Below are positions 44,533 through 54,111 of a stretch of DNA of 64,000 nucleotides, piece after piece. The notes below the pieces were generated by a model, which saw nothing but the letters and a program-made list of their open reading frames with translations, was not told the DNA's origin and made no database searches. The translations under genes and the position numbers were made by a program. The stretch is from the NCBI RefSeq assembly GCF_009834875.1, contig NZ_WVHT01000009.1, positions 92,702 to 156,701 of the forward strand, read 5' to 3'. This DNA is from Hufsiella arboris. Its GTDB lineage: Bacteria > Bacteroidota > Bacteroidia > Sphingobacteriales > Sphingobacteriaceae. How positions within the stretch are numbered: position 1 is the stretch's first letter; every line of letters starts with the position of its first letter.

Positions 44533-46620
44533 CTATAGAAGCCCTTCGCGTTTCCTGATAAACCATTCAGTTCCGAGAAGCAGCAGTACCAGCCCAAAAA
44601 TCACTTTAAGATTAATCAGATCTTCGTAACGACGATTTTCATACGACACCGTCTTCACCAACTCGTTTTTTCTCAACAGCTCAGGTAATTTGCCAATCTC
44701 ATTCGGATATATAAGTTGCCCGCTACTTTGGTTTGCCAGCGAGTATAAAAGCTGATGATTTGCTGTCGTCTGCATATATTCAGCGTTGTTTTCCGCGATA
44801 ACGAATCGCCCTTTTGCCTGATGCGTTGCAATACCAAGCTTTGTTTGAGCTTCGTAACTATACTCGCCGGCAGGCAAAGTACCGGCGTCAAGGCGGTAAG
44901 AGGCACCCTCCCTTGAAAAAGTAAAGTTGTAATTTTTTCCGGCGCTTTTTATCGCTAACGAAACATCAGGAGTATTGACAAGCTCATATGCATCGTTATA
45001 CAATTCGGCGTTAAAGACAACATTTTCATTCTCTTCAAACATACTTTTAGCAGGGTAAGCTTTAAACTTACGCCGGTCATTGCGCGCGGATAAGTACTGA
45101 ATTACTTTTGAAACAAGTTCGTCAATTGCTTCATGGTTACCTTTCTGCTGAAAGTTCTCCAACCGCCAGCGCCAAATTCCCTCACCGGTTAGAATTGCAG
45201 TCCGATTGCGTGAATCATCAGCTACAAGTAATAGCGGACTATTGGTTTGCACACGACCAATCTGCTGGTTTAGTAGAACTGACGTTTGATCTTTAAGAGC
45301 GTAGTTTCCGAAAGGAGAAATCAACGGAGGTAAAGACGGTATCAATGCTTTGGTGTTATTACTCAGCCTGAAAACAAAAAAATTGTCGGCCAATACCGGC
45401 AATGTTTCCTGGCTGGTACCATTTGATACAATATTTAAGATTTTTTGTATTTGAGAAAACCGGGATGTATTACTCTGTGAACCGAGTATAAACCAAACGG
45501 GCTTTTCAGACAGCCTGTTATTTAGAAGCTGAAGATTATTTAACTGTGATGGCAATTGATGCAAAATAACCAGGCCTGCATCATTAAAATCCTTTATCTG
45601 AAAATCAGCCGCGAAATCAACTTTTACTTCGTAATTTTTATTCGATTCGATCGATTGCTTTAAGGCTCCTATATCCGGGTGCGGCGAATTCGCCAATATT
45701 AATATCTTTTGCTTTCCGTCGATAACTTCAACAAAAATGGCTCTCGCGTTATTTTTAAGCGACAATTCTGATGCAACCGGCGACAGGTTAAAAACAAATT
45801 TTTCTATACCCTTTTCGGAAGCAGGCAGGCTTAGCAAAACGGTTTGCTTGAAGTTATTTGACGTAATGCTGATTGGTCTAGATACAAGCCTTCCTCCCTT
45901 ACCGGTTACAGTCAGGCTAGTTGATAACCCCTTGCATTGGTAAGCCTCGATGGTTACTTCGGCCTGAAACTGGTTACCGGAATAAACTATCGAATTATAA
46001 TTAATATTCGAGATCAGCAGGTCGCGTTTAGGAATCGTATCCCCAAGAGCAATCGCATAGACAGCAGTTTTCAACTTTTCGGCCTCGTCCTGGGGATTTC
46101 CACCTTTGTTATAGATGCCATCGCTTGCTAATATTACCGCGCCGACATTACGGCCGCCGTACCGGTTATTGACATACTGAAAAACAGCGGACAAGTTGGT
46201 TTGCTGCTCTCTGAAATTAAAAGCCAGTCCCTCTCGAATTGCCGACCCGAAATTTACTTCTTCAACATCATATTCGCTTCCCAGTTCGCTCTTTATGTTT
46301 CTTAGGGCCGTTTCATAATCTTTCTTGTTGAAATTTGCAGCCTGAGAAATTTGCAACGACGCAGAGTTGTCCTGTGCGATAAGAACGAGCGGCTTTTCGA
46401 CTGTTTTTTCAGTAAGTTTTAACGGGGGTGCAATCAGCAGAAAGGCAATAATCGAAACAGCAAGCGTACGAAATGCAAAAAGTAACCAGTCTTTTCGTTT
46501 GTTTCCTTCGTCTTTTTTCGGCAAACTATATATAACGAAGGCATAACCAGCGCCCAATGCCAGGCACAATAAGAGCCACAAAAAAGTAAAAACGGTAAAC
46601 TGCAAAAATAAAAATGGCAT
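44533..46620 (-). CDS. Large membrane protein with von Willebrand-like domain
   Basis: 695 residues. N-terminal transmembrane segments (about 5-30 and 45-65) are followed by a vWA-like domain with the metal-site pattern DNSAS (about residue 84-88) and AVILASDGIYNKGG, then a long extracytoplasmic portion and a last transmembrane helix (LINLKVIFGLVLLLLGTEWF) with a short basic tail. The design resembles BatA/BatB-like or periplasmic glutamine-amidotransferase-like proteins found near DUF58 genes. No enzymatic role visible. Monocistronic by position. Confidence 0.7.
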   Translation of the reverse strand: MPFLFLQFTVFTFLWLLLCLALGAGYAFVIYSLPKKDEGNKRKDWLLFAFRTLAVSIIAFLLIAPPLKLTEKTVEKPLVLIAQDNSASLQISQAANFNKKDYETALRNIKSELGSEYDVEEVNFGSAIREGLAFNFREQQTNLSAVFQYVNNRYGGRNVGAVILASDGIYNKGGNPQDEAEKLKTAVYAIALGDTIPKRDLLISNINYNSIVYSGNQFQAEVTIEAYQCKGLSTSLTVTGKGGRLVSRPISITSNNFKQTVLLSLPASEKGIEKFVFNLSPVASELSLKNNARAIFVEVIDGKQKILILANSPHPDIGALKQSIESNKNYEVKVDFAADFQIKDFNDAGLVILHQLPSQLNNLQLLNNRLSEKPVWFILGSQSNTSRFSQIQKILNIVSNGTSQETLPVLADNFFVFRLSNNTKALIPSLPPLISPFGNYALKDQTSVLLNQQIGRVQTNSPLLLVADDSRNRTAILTGEGIWRWRLENFQQKGNHEAIDELVSKVIQYLSARNDRRKFKAYPAKSMFEENENVVFNAELYNDAYELVNTPDVSLAIKSAGKNYNFTFSREGASYRLDAGTLPAGEYSYEAQTKLGIATHQAKGRFVIAENNAEYMQTTANHQLLYSLANQSSGQLIYPNEIGKLPELLRKNELVKTVSYENRRYEDLINLKVIFGLVLLLLGTEWFIRKREGLL

Positions 46621-46760
46621 ACTCCTGAACGTAAATATGCCATTTTTATTGAAAGAATTTTATTCTATTTCAAAATTGGATTGCCTGGTTCGGTAATCTC
46701 TTCAAGAATAGAACTTGTCTCATTCCATTTTGATCTGCCTTAAAAGACGAATACAGGTTA

Positions 46761-47507
46761 CTACAACATTCCGCCGTCGACAGGAATTACTTGTCCGGTA
46801 ACGTAAGCACTCATATCTGAAGCAAGGAAAACACAAACGTTGGCAACATCCTCTGTTTCTCCCGCACGTTTTAAGGGAATATTTTTTTCCCATTCTTCCA
46901 CCACTTTCTGATCCAGTACCTCAGTCATTTCGGTACGGATAAATCCGGGAGCAACAACATTAGAACGGATATTACGTGAGCCCAGCTCCTTGGCAACTGA
47001 TTTTGAAAAGCCGATAATACCTGCTTTTGACGCAGCATAATTCGCCTGGCCGGCATTTCCCTGCACCCCGACAACCGAGCTCATATTAATGAATGAACCT
47101 TTACGATTCTTCATCATTATTTTTGAGGCCGCTTTTGTAACGTTGAAAATTGATTTCAGGTTTACATTGATCACGTCATCCCAGTTCTCTTCGGTCATGC
47201 GCATAAGCAATCCGTCTTTTGTGATACCTGCGTTATTGACAACGATATCAAGTGTTCCGAAATCGCTTACTATATCGTTTATTAGTTTTTCAGCTTCATC
47301 AAATTTCGATGCGTCTGACCGGTAACCTTTTACCTTGGTTCCGGCTTGCATCAGCTCTTCTTCAAGAGCCTGCCCCTTTTCTACGGAAGAAAGATATGTA
47401 AATGCAACATTAGCGCCTTCCTGTGCAAATTTTTCGGCTATTTTGCGACCGATTCCTTTAGACGCACCGGTAACCAATGCTGTTTTTCCTTCTAATAACT
47501 TTGCCAT
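46761..47507 (-). CDS. fabG: 3-oxoacyl-[acyl-carrier-protein] reductase
   Basis: 248 residues, classical SDR. Cofactor loop TGASKGIG (about 14-21), N141-S144-Y157-K161 catalytic set in NMSSVVG and GQANYAASK, and the C-terminal YVTGQVIPVDGGM. It reduces 3-oxoacyl-ACP with NADPH in fatty-acid synthesis. Other fab genes are not near. It has a well-placed promoter upstream. Confidence 0.93.
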   Translation of the reverse strand: MAKLLEGKTALVTGASKGIGRKIAEKFAQEGANVAFTYLSSVEKGQALEEELMQAGTKVKGYRSDASKFDEAEKLINDIVSDFGTLDIVVNNAGITKDGLLMRMTEENWDDVINVNLKSIFNVTKAASKIMMKNRKGSFINMSSVVGVQGNAGQANYAASKAGIIGFSKSVAKELGSRNIRSNVVAPGFIRTEMTEVLDQKVVEEWEKNIPLKRAGETEDVANVCVFLASDMSAYVTGQVIPVDGGML

Positions 47508-47527
47508 TTGTTTTTGTTTAGTCGCTA

Positions 47528-47556
47528 CAAAGATTGAATTTTTTGTTTAATTCAAA
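47528..47556 (-). promoter_or_regulatory. Candidate fabG promoter
   Basis: On the minus strand TTTG at 47556-47553, 17 bases, then AATCTTTG at 47535-47528: one mismatch to TAnnTTTG. The ATG is 20 bases further. Confidence 0.5.
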
Positions 47557-47567
47557 AACGGCGGGTA

Positions 47568-48098
47568 TTAATTCCAGCATTCTTTTAAATGGCCCTCGTT
47601 GCCATAAACCGGATCTAATTCAGGTGTATGAACCTTACTGATATTTTCATCTGCCTGGGGCCGTTCTGCATCATTGCCATAATTCATATCGTATTGCGCG
47701 CCATGCGGATAAGCGCCGACACAACTAAAATCATCGGTGCCACTTAGCTTTTTATGAGCAACTCCCGCCGGAATTATTACCACATCTCCTCTTGTTAGCA
47801 CAATACATTTGCCATTGGGACCACCAAACTGAACATCAGCAGTGCCGCAAACAACTCCTAATACTTCGTGCGTTATACTATGGTAGTGATGATAATCGTA
47901 AATACCGTCAGTCCATGCGTTTGTCCAGTTATTCTCAGCAAAAATTTGTTTAACCGTGTCGTCGTTATCGTCCGGGTGAAGGAACAATGCTCCTTTGTAT
48001 ACTAATAATGGCATAGACTTATTATTCGGAAAATTTTCATCCTCTTCAAGAATTTCACTAACTAAATAAGCTTGCTGAATTATTTGTGATTTATCCAT
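47568..48098 (-). CDS. Cupin-domain protein (YjlB-like)
   Basis: 176 residues. A single beta-barrel: DYHHYHSITHEVLGVVCG holds a run of histidines and a glutamate typical of the first cupin motif, and PAGVAHKKLSG the second. Resembles B. subtilis YjlB. Cupins of this type bind a metal; substrate is unknown. Same strand as fabG but with its own short upstream gap; divergent from the glycosyltransferase gene. Confidence 0.83.
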   Translation of the reverse strand: MDKSQIIQQAYLVSEILEEDENFPNNKSMPLLVYKGALFLHPDDNDDTVKQIFAENNWTNAWTDGIYDYHHYHSITHEVLGVVCGTADVQFGGPNGKCIVLTRGDVVIIPAGVAHKKLSGTDDFSCVGAYPHGAQYDMNYGNDAERPQADENISKVHTPELDPVYGNEGHLKECWN

Positions 48099-48283
48099 AA
48101 AGCAGTTTTAAAAGATAAAACGGAAAAGAGAAGTTTTTGATTTAGAATATGCAATCAAGCTATTTAATAAATTTACAATATTTTATCTCCTGAGCTTATA
48201 AAATTTCATTTAAGCAATATATAATACGATTAAGAACAATTTTATCAAAATGCTGTTTATTCAGCATTAAAGTTCAAAGCAAC

Positions 48284-50572
48284 ATGAGAATAGCATATAT
48301 ATCAACATATCCTCCGAGAGAGTGCGGTATCGCCACATTCAACAATAACCTTGTAAATGCGATCAGAGCAAACTTTAAAAACAAAAGCATCAGTGATACC
48401 GGCTTTGTGGTTGCATTAAATGACTCAGAGAATATCGATGAATATGAATACCCCGAGGAAGTTAAATACATAATCAGGCAGGATAATCAAAAAGATTATA
48501 TCCGTGCCGCCAATTACATTAATACTAGTACAGCTGATGCCTGTATTATGGAGCACGAGTTCGGTATATATGGTGGAGAAAGCGGAATCTACGTTCTTCC
48601 TTTATTAAACCGGCTTAATAAACCCCTTATATCCATCCTTCATACAGTACTCAGAGAGCCTTCTTTTATTCAGAAAATTATCATCAGGGAAATCGCTAAC
48701 CAATCATCAAAAGTTGTTGTGATGAGCCGTAAAGCGATAAAGTTTCTGAAAGAGATCTACGAAATCCCGGCAGATAAAATTCAATTAATAGAACATGGGG
48801 TGCCAGATCTTGAGGCGCCAATCGAGAACCCTATTAAAAAGATCGTTCCGTTTAGAAACAAACGTGTGCTGTTCACCTTTGGGCTTATCAGCAGAGGCAA
48901 GGGACTTGAAACAGTTGTGAAAGCTCTGCCAAAAATCGTTGAACAGCATCCCGATGTCGTATATGTAATTTTAGGAAACACACATCCCGGCGTATTAAAA
49001 AATTCCGGTGAGGAATACCGTGAAAATCTTAAGCGCCTGGCAGCACAATTGAACGTTGAAAAGAACCTGATGTTCATCAATAAGTTTGTTAGCGAAGATG
49101 AACTTTTCAACTACCTTACAGCCGTCGACATTTACATTACTCCATATCTCAATGAAGCGCAGATAACGAGTGGTACTCTGTCATATGCAGTTGGCGCCGG
49201 CGCCGCGGTGGTTTCAACGCCTTACTGGCACGCCCAGGAATTGCTTGATGATAACAGGGGAAGGTTGTTTAATTTCAAAGACTCAGAGTCGCTTGCAGAC
49301 ATTGTTAATGAGCTTCTTGAAAGCCCTAGCAAACTGAATAAACTCAAAAACAATGCTTATCAATACGGCCTGAAACTTCGCTGGCCAAGGATTGGCGCCA
49401 CGTACCTGGCAACACTTGAGCAGGCTATACAAAAACAAGGTTTTGCCGAGAAAATACTTCAGACGATCGTTGATCCGGAGGTTCTTCCAAAGTTCAGTTT
49501 GGCGCATATTAAACGCTTAACTGATGATACAGGAATTGTACAACATGCCAAATTTGGTATTCCAAATCTTAAAGAAGGCTATTGCTTAGACGATAACGCG
49601 CGTGCCCTTATTATGGCTCTAATGGCGTATCAGCAAAATAAAAGCAAAGAAGCTCTCGATCTGCTGCCGATTTACCTTAGCTATATTCACTACATGCAGC
49701 GCGAGGACGGCAATTTCAGAAACTTCTTGAGTTTTAACAGAAACTATCTCGATGAAATTGGATCTGAAGATTCATTCGGACGCACAGTTTGGTCGCTGGG
49801 TTACCTGATAAATTGCGCACCAAACAATTCTTACCGCGAATTTGCACGTGAGCTATTTCAGCGGTCGGTTCCTCATTTTAAGACGATGCATCATCTTCAT
49901 GGGATAATTAACACTATTATCGGCGTCTCTTATTATCTTAAAGTTCACCCCTCCGATGAAGGCATGCTGAACGAACTGGTTTCCATGACAAATACTGTTA
50001 TGGACGCCTACGAAAAAAATAAAACCAGTGACTGGAAATGGTTTGAAGATAAAATGTCCTACGACAATGGAATATTTCCACTTGCGCTTTTCCATTCATG
50101 CGAAATAACCGGCGATGAACGCGTGCGAAACGTAGCTATTGAATCCTTGAAATTTCTGGACAATTTGACTATGAGCAGCGGTTATTTAAGCCCCGTAGGA
50201 AACGAAGGTTGGTTCAATAAGGGAGATACAGAAATGCCGATTTTTGATCAGCAGGCTATCGAAACGATGGCAATGGTTTTGATGTACCGCCAAGCTTACC
50301 ACGCTACCCAAAAAACGGAATTTGTCCGTAAAATGTTTACCAGTTACATGTGGTTCCTCGGCGAAAATACCCTCCGTGTTCCGCTATATGACCACGAAAC
50401 CAAGGGCTGCTGCGACGGTTTACAACCAACCGGTATTAACCGGAACCAGGGAGCTGAAAGTACGCTTGCGTATATGATCTCACACCTGGTTGTGCTGAAT
50501 GCATTTCAACATGAATATGAATACGACACGGTCAAACAGGTCGAGCCGGTTATATTCAAACAATCTATTTAA
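48284..50572 (+). CDS. Family 4 glycosyltransferase fused to a helical glycosidase-like domain
   Basis: 762 residues. Residues 1 to about 385 are a GT-B glycosyltransferase with N-terminal STYPPRECGIATFNNNLV, FTFGLISRGKGLETVVKALP, and the donor-site region TPYLNEAQITSGTLSYAVGAGAAVVST. Residues about 400-750 have the helical repeats of an (alpha/alpha)-barrel, with conserved GYCLDDNARALIMAL and DQQAIETMAMVL. I do not know this half's activity. Downstream are a second GT4 protein and a convergent GH130 enzyme. Confidence 0.8.
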   Translation: MRIAYISTYPPRECGIATFNNNLVNAIRANFKNKSISDTGFVVALNDSENIDEYEYPEEVKYIIRQDNQKDYIRAANYINTSTADACIMEHEFGIYGGESGIYVLPLLNRLNKPLISILHTVLREPSFIQKIIIREIANQSSKVVVMSRKAIKFLKEIYEIPADKIQLIEHGVPDLEAPIENPIKKIVPFRNKRVLFTFGLISRGKGLETVVKALPKIVEQHPDVVYVILGNTHPGVLKNSGEEYRENLKRLAAQLNVEKNLMFINKFVSEDELFNYLTAVDIYITPYLNEAQITSGTLSYAVGAGAAVVSTPYWHAQELLDDNRGRLFNFKDSESLADIVNELLESPSKLNKLKNNAYQYGLKLRWPRIGATYLATLEQAIQKQGFAEKILQTIVDPEVLPKFSLAHIKRLTDDTGIVQHAKFGIPNLKEGYCLDDNARALIMALMAYQQNKSKEALDLLPIYLSYIHYMQREDGNFRNFLSFNRNYLDEIGSEDSFGRTVWSLGYLINCAPNNSYREFARELFQRSVPHFKTMHHLHGIINTIIGVSYYLKVHPSDEGMLNELVSMTNTVMDAYEKNKTSDWKWFEDKMSYDNGIFPLALFHSCEITGDERVRNVAIESLKFLDNLTMSSGYLSPVGNEGWFNKGDTEMPIFDQQAIETMAMVLMYRQAYHATQKTEFVRKMFTSYMWFLGENTLRVPLYDHETKGCCDGLQPTGINRNQGAESTLAYMISHLVVLNAFQHEYEYDTVKQVEPVIFKQSI

Positions 50573-50578
50573 AATAAA

Positions 50579-50604
50579 ACATGGCTCCTTTCAGGGGCCA
50601 TGTT
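50579..50604 (+). terminator. Hairpin between the two glycosyltransferase genes
   Basis: ACATGGCTCC, loop TTTC, AGGGGCCATGT: a stable stem between the stop of the first gene and the start of the second, with only a short T run. It may weaken read-through. Confidence 0.5.
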
Positions 50605-50636
50605 CATTCATATCACATCTACATCGCTGCCTTCTC

Positions 50637-51641
50637 ATGAAAATCGCTGTATTATCGCCTGTTGCCTGGCAAACGCCTCCAAAACATTATGGCCCCTGGG
50701 AGCAGATTGCTTCAAACATTACCGAAGGCCTTGTCAGCGCTGGCCTTGAGGTTACATTATTTGCCACCGGTGATTCCCTTACTTCTGGAAAACTAGCTGC
50801 TGTAATTGAAAGAGGTTATGAGGAAGACCGGCAGCAAGACGCGAAGGTTTGCGAATGCTTACATATCAGTCATTTGATGGAAAGATCGTCTGAATTTGAT
50901 CTTATTCATAACAACTTCGACTTTCTGCCGCTTACTTACTCGAAGCTCATTAAAACACCGATGGTCACAACCATACACGGTTTTTCTTCACAAAAAATTG
51001 TTCCCGTCTATAAAAAATATAATGATACGTCTCATTACGTATCGATCAGTAATGCAGACAGAAATGAAGATCTGAAATACGTCGCGACGGTTTATAATGG
51101 CTTAAATGTGGATGAATTTCAGTTTACTGAGCAACCGGACGATTACCTGCTTTTTTTCGGAAGGTTACACCATGACAAGGGTGCGGCAGAAGCGATAAAG
51201 ATTGCAAAACAAGCCAGGAAAAGGTTAATCATGGCAGGCATTATCCAGGACGAGCGATATTTTGAAGAAAGAATAAAGCCCTTTTTAAATGATGACATAC
51301 AATTTATTGGCCATGCCGGACCAGACAAACGGAATGAATTACTTGGCAAAGCCACGGCATTACTTCATCCGATAAATTTCGCTGAACCATTCGGAATGAG
51401 TGTGGCAGAATCGATGCTATGCGGAACGCCGGTTATAGCTTTTAACAAAGGTTCGATGCCTGAATTAATTAAGCACAAAGAAACAGGATTCTTGGTCAAC
51501 ACCATTAATGAAGCTGTTGAAGCAGCCAGCGAATTACATAATATAGACCGCCAGGACTGCAGGAAATGGGCGGCCTCACAGTTCTCTAAAGAACGAATGG
51601 TAGCTGATTATATTAAGGTTTACAAACAAATCCTTTCTTAA
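50637..51641 (+). CDS. Family 4 glycosyltransferase
   Basis: 334 residues from the ATG at 50637. An in-frame ATG at 50499 lies inside the previous gene and would add 46 residues of unlike sequence. GT-B layout with PKHYGPWEQIASNITEGLV in the N-terminal half, FFGRLHHDKGAAEAIKIA and EPFGMSVAESMLCGTPVIAF (the E-x7-E donor motif). It pairs with the GT4 fusion gene upstream, 64 bases away. Confidence 0.88.
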   Translation: MKIAVLSPVAWQTPPKHYGPWEQIASNITEGLVSAGLEVTLFATGDSLTSGKLAAVIERGYEEDRQQDAKVCECLHISHLMERSSEFDLIHNNFDFLPLTYSKLIKTPMVTTIHGFSSQKIVPVYKKYNDTSHYVSISNADRNEDLKYVATVYNGLNVDEFQFTEQPDDYLLFFGRLHHDKGAAEAIKIAKQARKRLIMAGIIQDERYFEERIKPFLNDDIQFIGHAGPDKRNELLGKATALLHPINFAEPFGMSVAESMLCGTPVIAFNKGSMPELIKHKETGFLVNTINEAVEAASELHNIDRQDCRKWAASQFSKERMVADYIKVYKQILS

Positions 51642-51648
51642 AAATAAA

Positions 51649-51680
51649 ACCCTTGCTGTCTGCGTGGAGTCAACAAGGGT
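51649..51680. terminator. Terminator-like hairpin after the second GT4 gene
   Basis: ACCCTTG and CAAGGGT enclose an 18-base loop; the flanks are A/T-rich. It lies between convergent genes and could serve the forward gene. Only moderate support. Confidence 0.4.
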
Positions 51681-51773
51681 AAAATTATCACAACAAGTGT
51701 TTAACCCCTTCTATCAGGGCTATTCCTACTTGCAGTGTGACTTAAAATTCAACAAACAAACGAAATAGAGGTT

Positions 51774-53282
51774 TTATACCACCTCAACTTTTTTAAGCTC
51801 CGCCGCCTGTATTTTAGTTTTGTCGGTAGTGGTAAGCCGGTCTAATAACGCGTTAAGATCTACCGTGGCGAATGATGATGAATAGTCCGACAATCCATAA
51901 GGAATAACCAACTGCCCATCATTGATAATTGAACCGCATGAATAGACTACGTTTGGTACGTAACCTTCCCGCTCGTCATTATTCGGCACCAGAAGAGGTT
52001 CTGAAAGGCGCCCAATTTCAATGGATGGATCATCCAGTTTTAGCAAACTCACACCAAGGCAATACCTTCTCATCGGACCAACACCGTGGGTAATCATTAG
52101 CCAGCCATGTTCGGTTTCAATTGGCGAACCGCAATTTCCGATCTGCACAAATTCCCAGGTAAACCTGGGTTCCTGCAATTTAATCGGGTTTTCCCAAACG
52201 TTTATATTGTTCGAGTACATGATGTAGTTATTGCATCCGTCTATGCGCGAAATCATGGCGTACTGCCCGTTTATTTTTCTTGGAAACAGCGCAAGATTTT
52301 TGTTTTGTGCGCCAGCACCGAAAAGTGGCCTGATCTTGAAATCATAGAAATCAGTCGTTTGCAATAGCTTAGGCATAATCAGGCTGCCGTCGTAAGCGGT
52401 GTACGTCGCGTAATAAACAATCCGCCCGTCATCCTCCGTAAACTTGACAAACCGTGCGTCTTCAATCCCTTTGCGCTCAAATTCAGAAATCGGGAAAATG
52501 ACACGGTCTGAAATATCAGTATCCATAGAGAAAACAATCTCGTAGTAGGAATCAGAGAGCCATAAAACTTTCTCATATTCCATTTTTTTAAACTGATCAG
52601 GCTGGATACGCTGCGAATCGATAATGATTTTCCGAAGCGTAGAATACTCAAAATGGTCGTCGAGTTTTCCTTCAAGCTCGCGCAGCACATTTACATCGAT
52701 CATTGAGGTAACAGCTTTATCAAAAAATAACTTCTTTTGATACTTTGCATTACGCACGACATCGGCTTCATCGATATAACTTCCTGCAGGAATTACGGTA
52801 ATGTTATTATTCTTGTCGATCATAGCCCGGCGAAAGGCAATTGACGAAATGTGACCTTCTCCGACCGCACGATAACTGATGATCAGTCGTTTTTCACCAT
52901 CCTCAAGTTCTGACTGATCCGGATCTTCAATAATTGATGGGTTAAAAAACGCCGCCGATTCAATCGAATATTCGTGCGTAAAATATGCACCTATTAAAAG
53001 CTGGCGATAAGGTTGAATGTCATGAAAATCAAAACCAAGATCACTGAAAAGGCCTTTCAGCTTATTACAATGCCTGTGCAAAACCTTTGTAATATTGCGG
53101 TGCCTTTTTGAATATTCCTGTAAAAGAGGCGAAATAATACTGAATACCTCTTCTTCAGATAGACTCATTACCCGCTCAATTACTTCTTTGGCTCTCTCCT
53201 CTCCGTTAAAAAAAAAGCGTGCGATAACACGTTTTGAATCGGGATAAACCTTAACATGTTTTCGTTCTATCGGTAATCTCAT
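51774..53282 (-). CDS. Glycoside hydrolase family 130 enzyme (mannoside phosphorylase type)
   Basis: 502 residues. An N-terminal helical extension of about 110 residues precedes a five-bladed propeller with the family signature GIEDARF (near residue 290) and VQIGNCGSPIETEHGWLMITHGVGP. GH130 members use phosphate to split, or water to hydrolyse, beta-mannosides. The longer form with the N-terminal arm is often listed only as glycosidase-related. It is convergent with the two GT4 genes and divergent from a two-component system, so it may belong to one glycan-metabolic unit. The substrate is inferred. Confidence 0.85.
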   Translation of the reverse strand: MRLPIERKHVKVYPDSKRVIARFFFNGEERAKEVIERVMSLSEEEVFSIISPLLQEYSKRHRNITKVLHRHCNKLKGLFSDLGFDFHDIQPYRQLLIGAYFTHEYSIESAAFFNPSIIEDPDQSELEDGEKRLIISYRAVGEGHISSIAFRRAMIDKNNNITVIPAGSYIDEADVVRNAKYQKKLFFDKAVTSMIDVNVLRELEGKLDDHFEYSTLRKIIIDSQRIQPDQFKKMEYEKVLWLSDSYYEIVFSMDTDISDRVIFPISEFERKGIEDARFVKFTEDDGRIVYYATYTAYDGSLIMPKLLQTTDFYDFKIRPLFGAGAQNKNLALFPRKINGQYAMISRIDGCNNYIMYSNNINVWENPIKLQEPRFTWEFVQIGNCGSPIETEHGWLMITHGVGPMRRYCLGVSLLKLDDPSIEIGRLSEPLLVPNNDEREGYVPNVVYSCGSIINDGQLVIPYGLSDYSSSFATVDLNALLDRLTTTDKTKIQAAELKKVEVV

Positions 53283-53310
53283 AAATACTGGGCAATTATA
53301 TAACTTGAAT

Positions 53311-53318
53311 CAAACGTA
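53311..53318 (-). promoter_or_regulatory. Candidate GH130 promoter -7 box
   Basis: TACGTTTG on the minus strand, an exact TAnnTTTG match, 28 bases upstream of the GH130 ATG. A second, TAATTTTG, lies about 40 bases further upstream. No -33 TTG at the ideal distance. Confidence 0.4.
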
Positions 53319-53424
53319 CAATTGTAGCTAACTTGTGCATCATTGCAAAATTAGTTCTACTAAGTGTTTCCTTGTTAACTATTTTTGGAACATATCGTTT
53401 TAATGTTTTTTTCTTTTATTGATT

Positions 53425-54102
53425 ATGAATGTCCTGATTATTGAAGATGAGAACAGCCTGGCAATGGAAATAGCCGAATTTTTGCAAAAAGAAGGCTTTA
53501 TCATTGAACTGGCACGCAGAAAAAAGTCTGCGGAGGAAAAGATTTTCGTTAACTCGTACGACTTCATTCTTCTTGACCTTGGATTACCTGACGGTGATGG
53601 CTTCGACTTGTTGAAATACCTGAAAGATATCCCCGGGCGTGACGATTCTGTAATTGTATTGACAGCGCGCGGCTCTCTGGACGACCGTATTAAAGGCCTT
53701 GAAGAAGGCGCGGATGACTATCTTGCGAAACCTTTTGCACTCACTGAACTTCTGGCACGTATGCATGCCATTATCCGCCGCAAGCATAAAGTAGAAAAAA
53801 ATGAATTTAAGGTTCATGATTTTACATTAAACATTCAAAACAGAACGGTTTGTTACGGCGATGAACGCCTTAACCTCACTAAAAAGGAATACGAAATATT
53901 TAACTACCTGGTTTTAAACAAAAATCGAGTGATTCCCCGAGTCAATCTGACAGAACATGTTTGGGGAGATATACTCGAGGTAAATTCCGATTCAAACTTT
54001 GTGGATGTGCATGTGAAGAACCTCCGGAAAAAGCTTTCGCAAATGGCCCCGATCGATTGGTTCGAAACAGTAAGAAGTGTTGGTTACCGGATTAACATTT
54101 AA
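53425..54102 (+). CDS. OmpR-family response regulator
   Basis: 225 residues from the ATG at 53425 (an in-frame TTG six bases earlier is possible). Receiver domain with D51 (ILLDLGLPDGDGF) and K102 (LAKPF), then an OmpR-type winged helix (LTKKEYEIFNYL and SDSNFVDVHVKNLRKKL). Paired with the histidine kinase 9 bases downstream. Divergent from the GH130 gene with 142 bases between, so control of it is plausible. Confidence 0.93.
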   Translation: MNVLIIEDENSLAMEIAEFLQKEGFIIELARRKKSAEEKIFVNSYDFILLDLGLPDGDGFDLLKYLKDIPGRDDSVIVLTARGSLDDRIKGLEEGADDYLAKPFALTELLARMHAIIRRKHKVEKNEFKVHDFTLNIQNRTVCYGDERLNLTKKEYEIFNYLVLNKNRVIPRVNLTEHVWGDILEVNSDSNFVDVHVKNLRKKLSQMAPIDWFETVRSVGYRINI

Positions 54103-54111
54103 GCATGAGCT

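Noticed and set aside
44533..46620. Assignment of the large membrane protein as BatA
   Set aside because: BatA is much shorter and adjacent to moxR and DUF58 genes; here the neighbours are different, so only a general vWA-like description is given.
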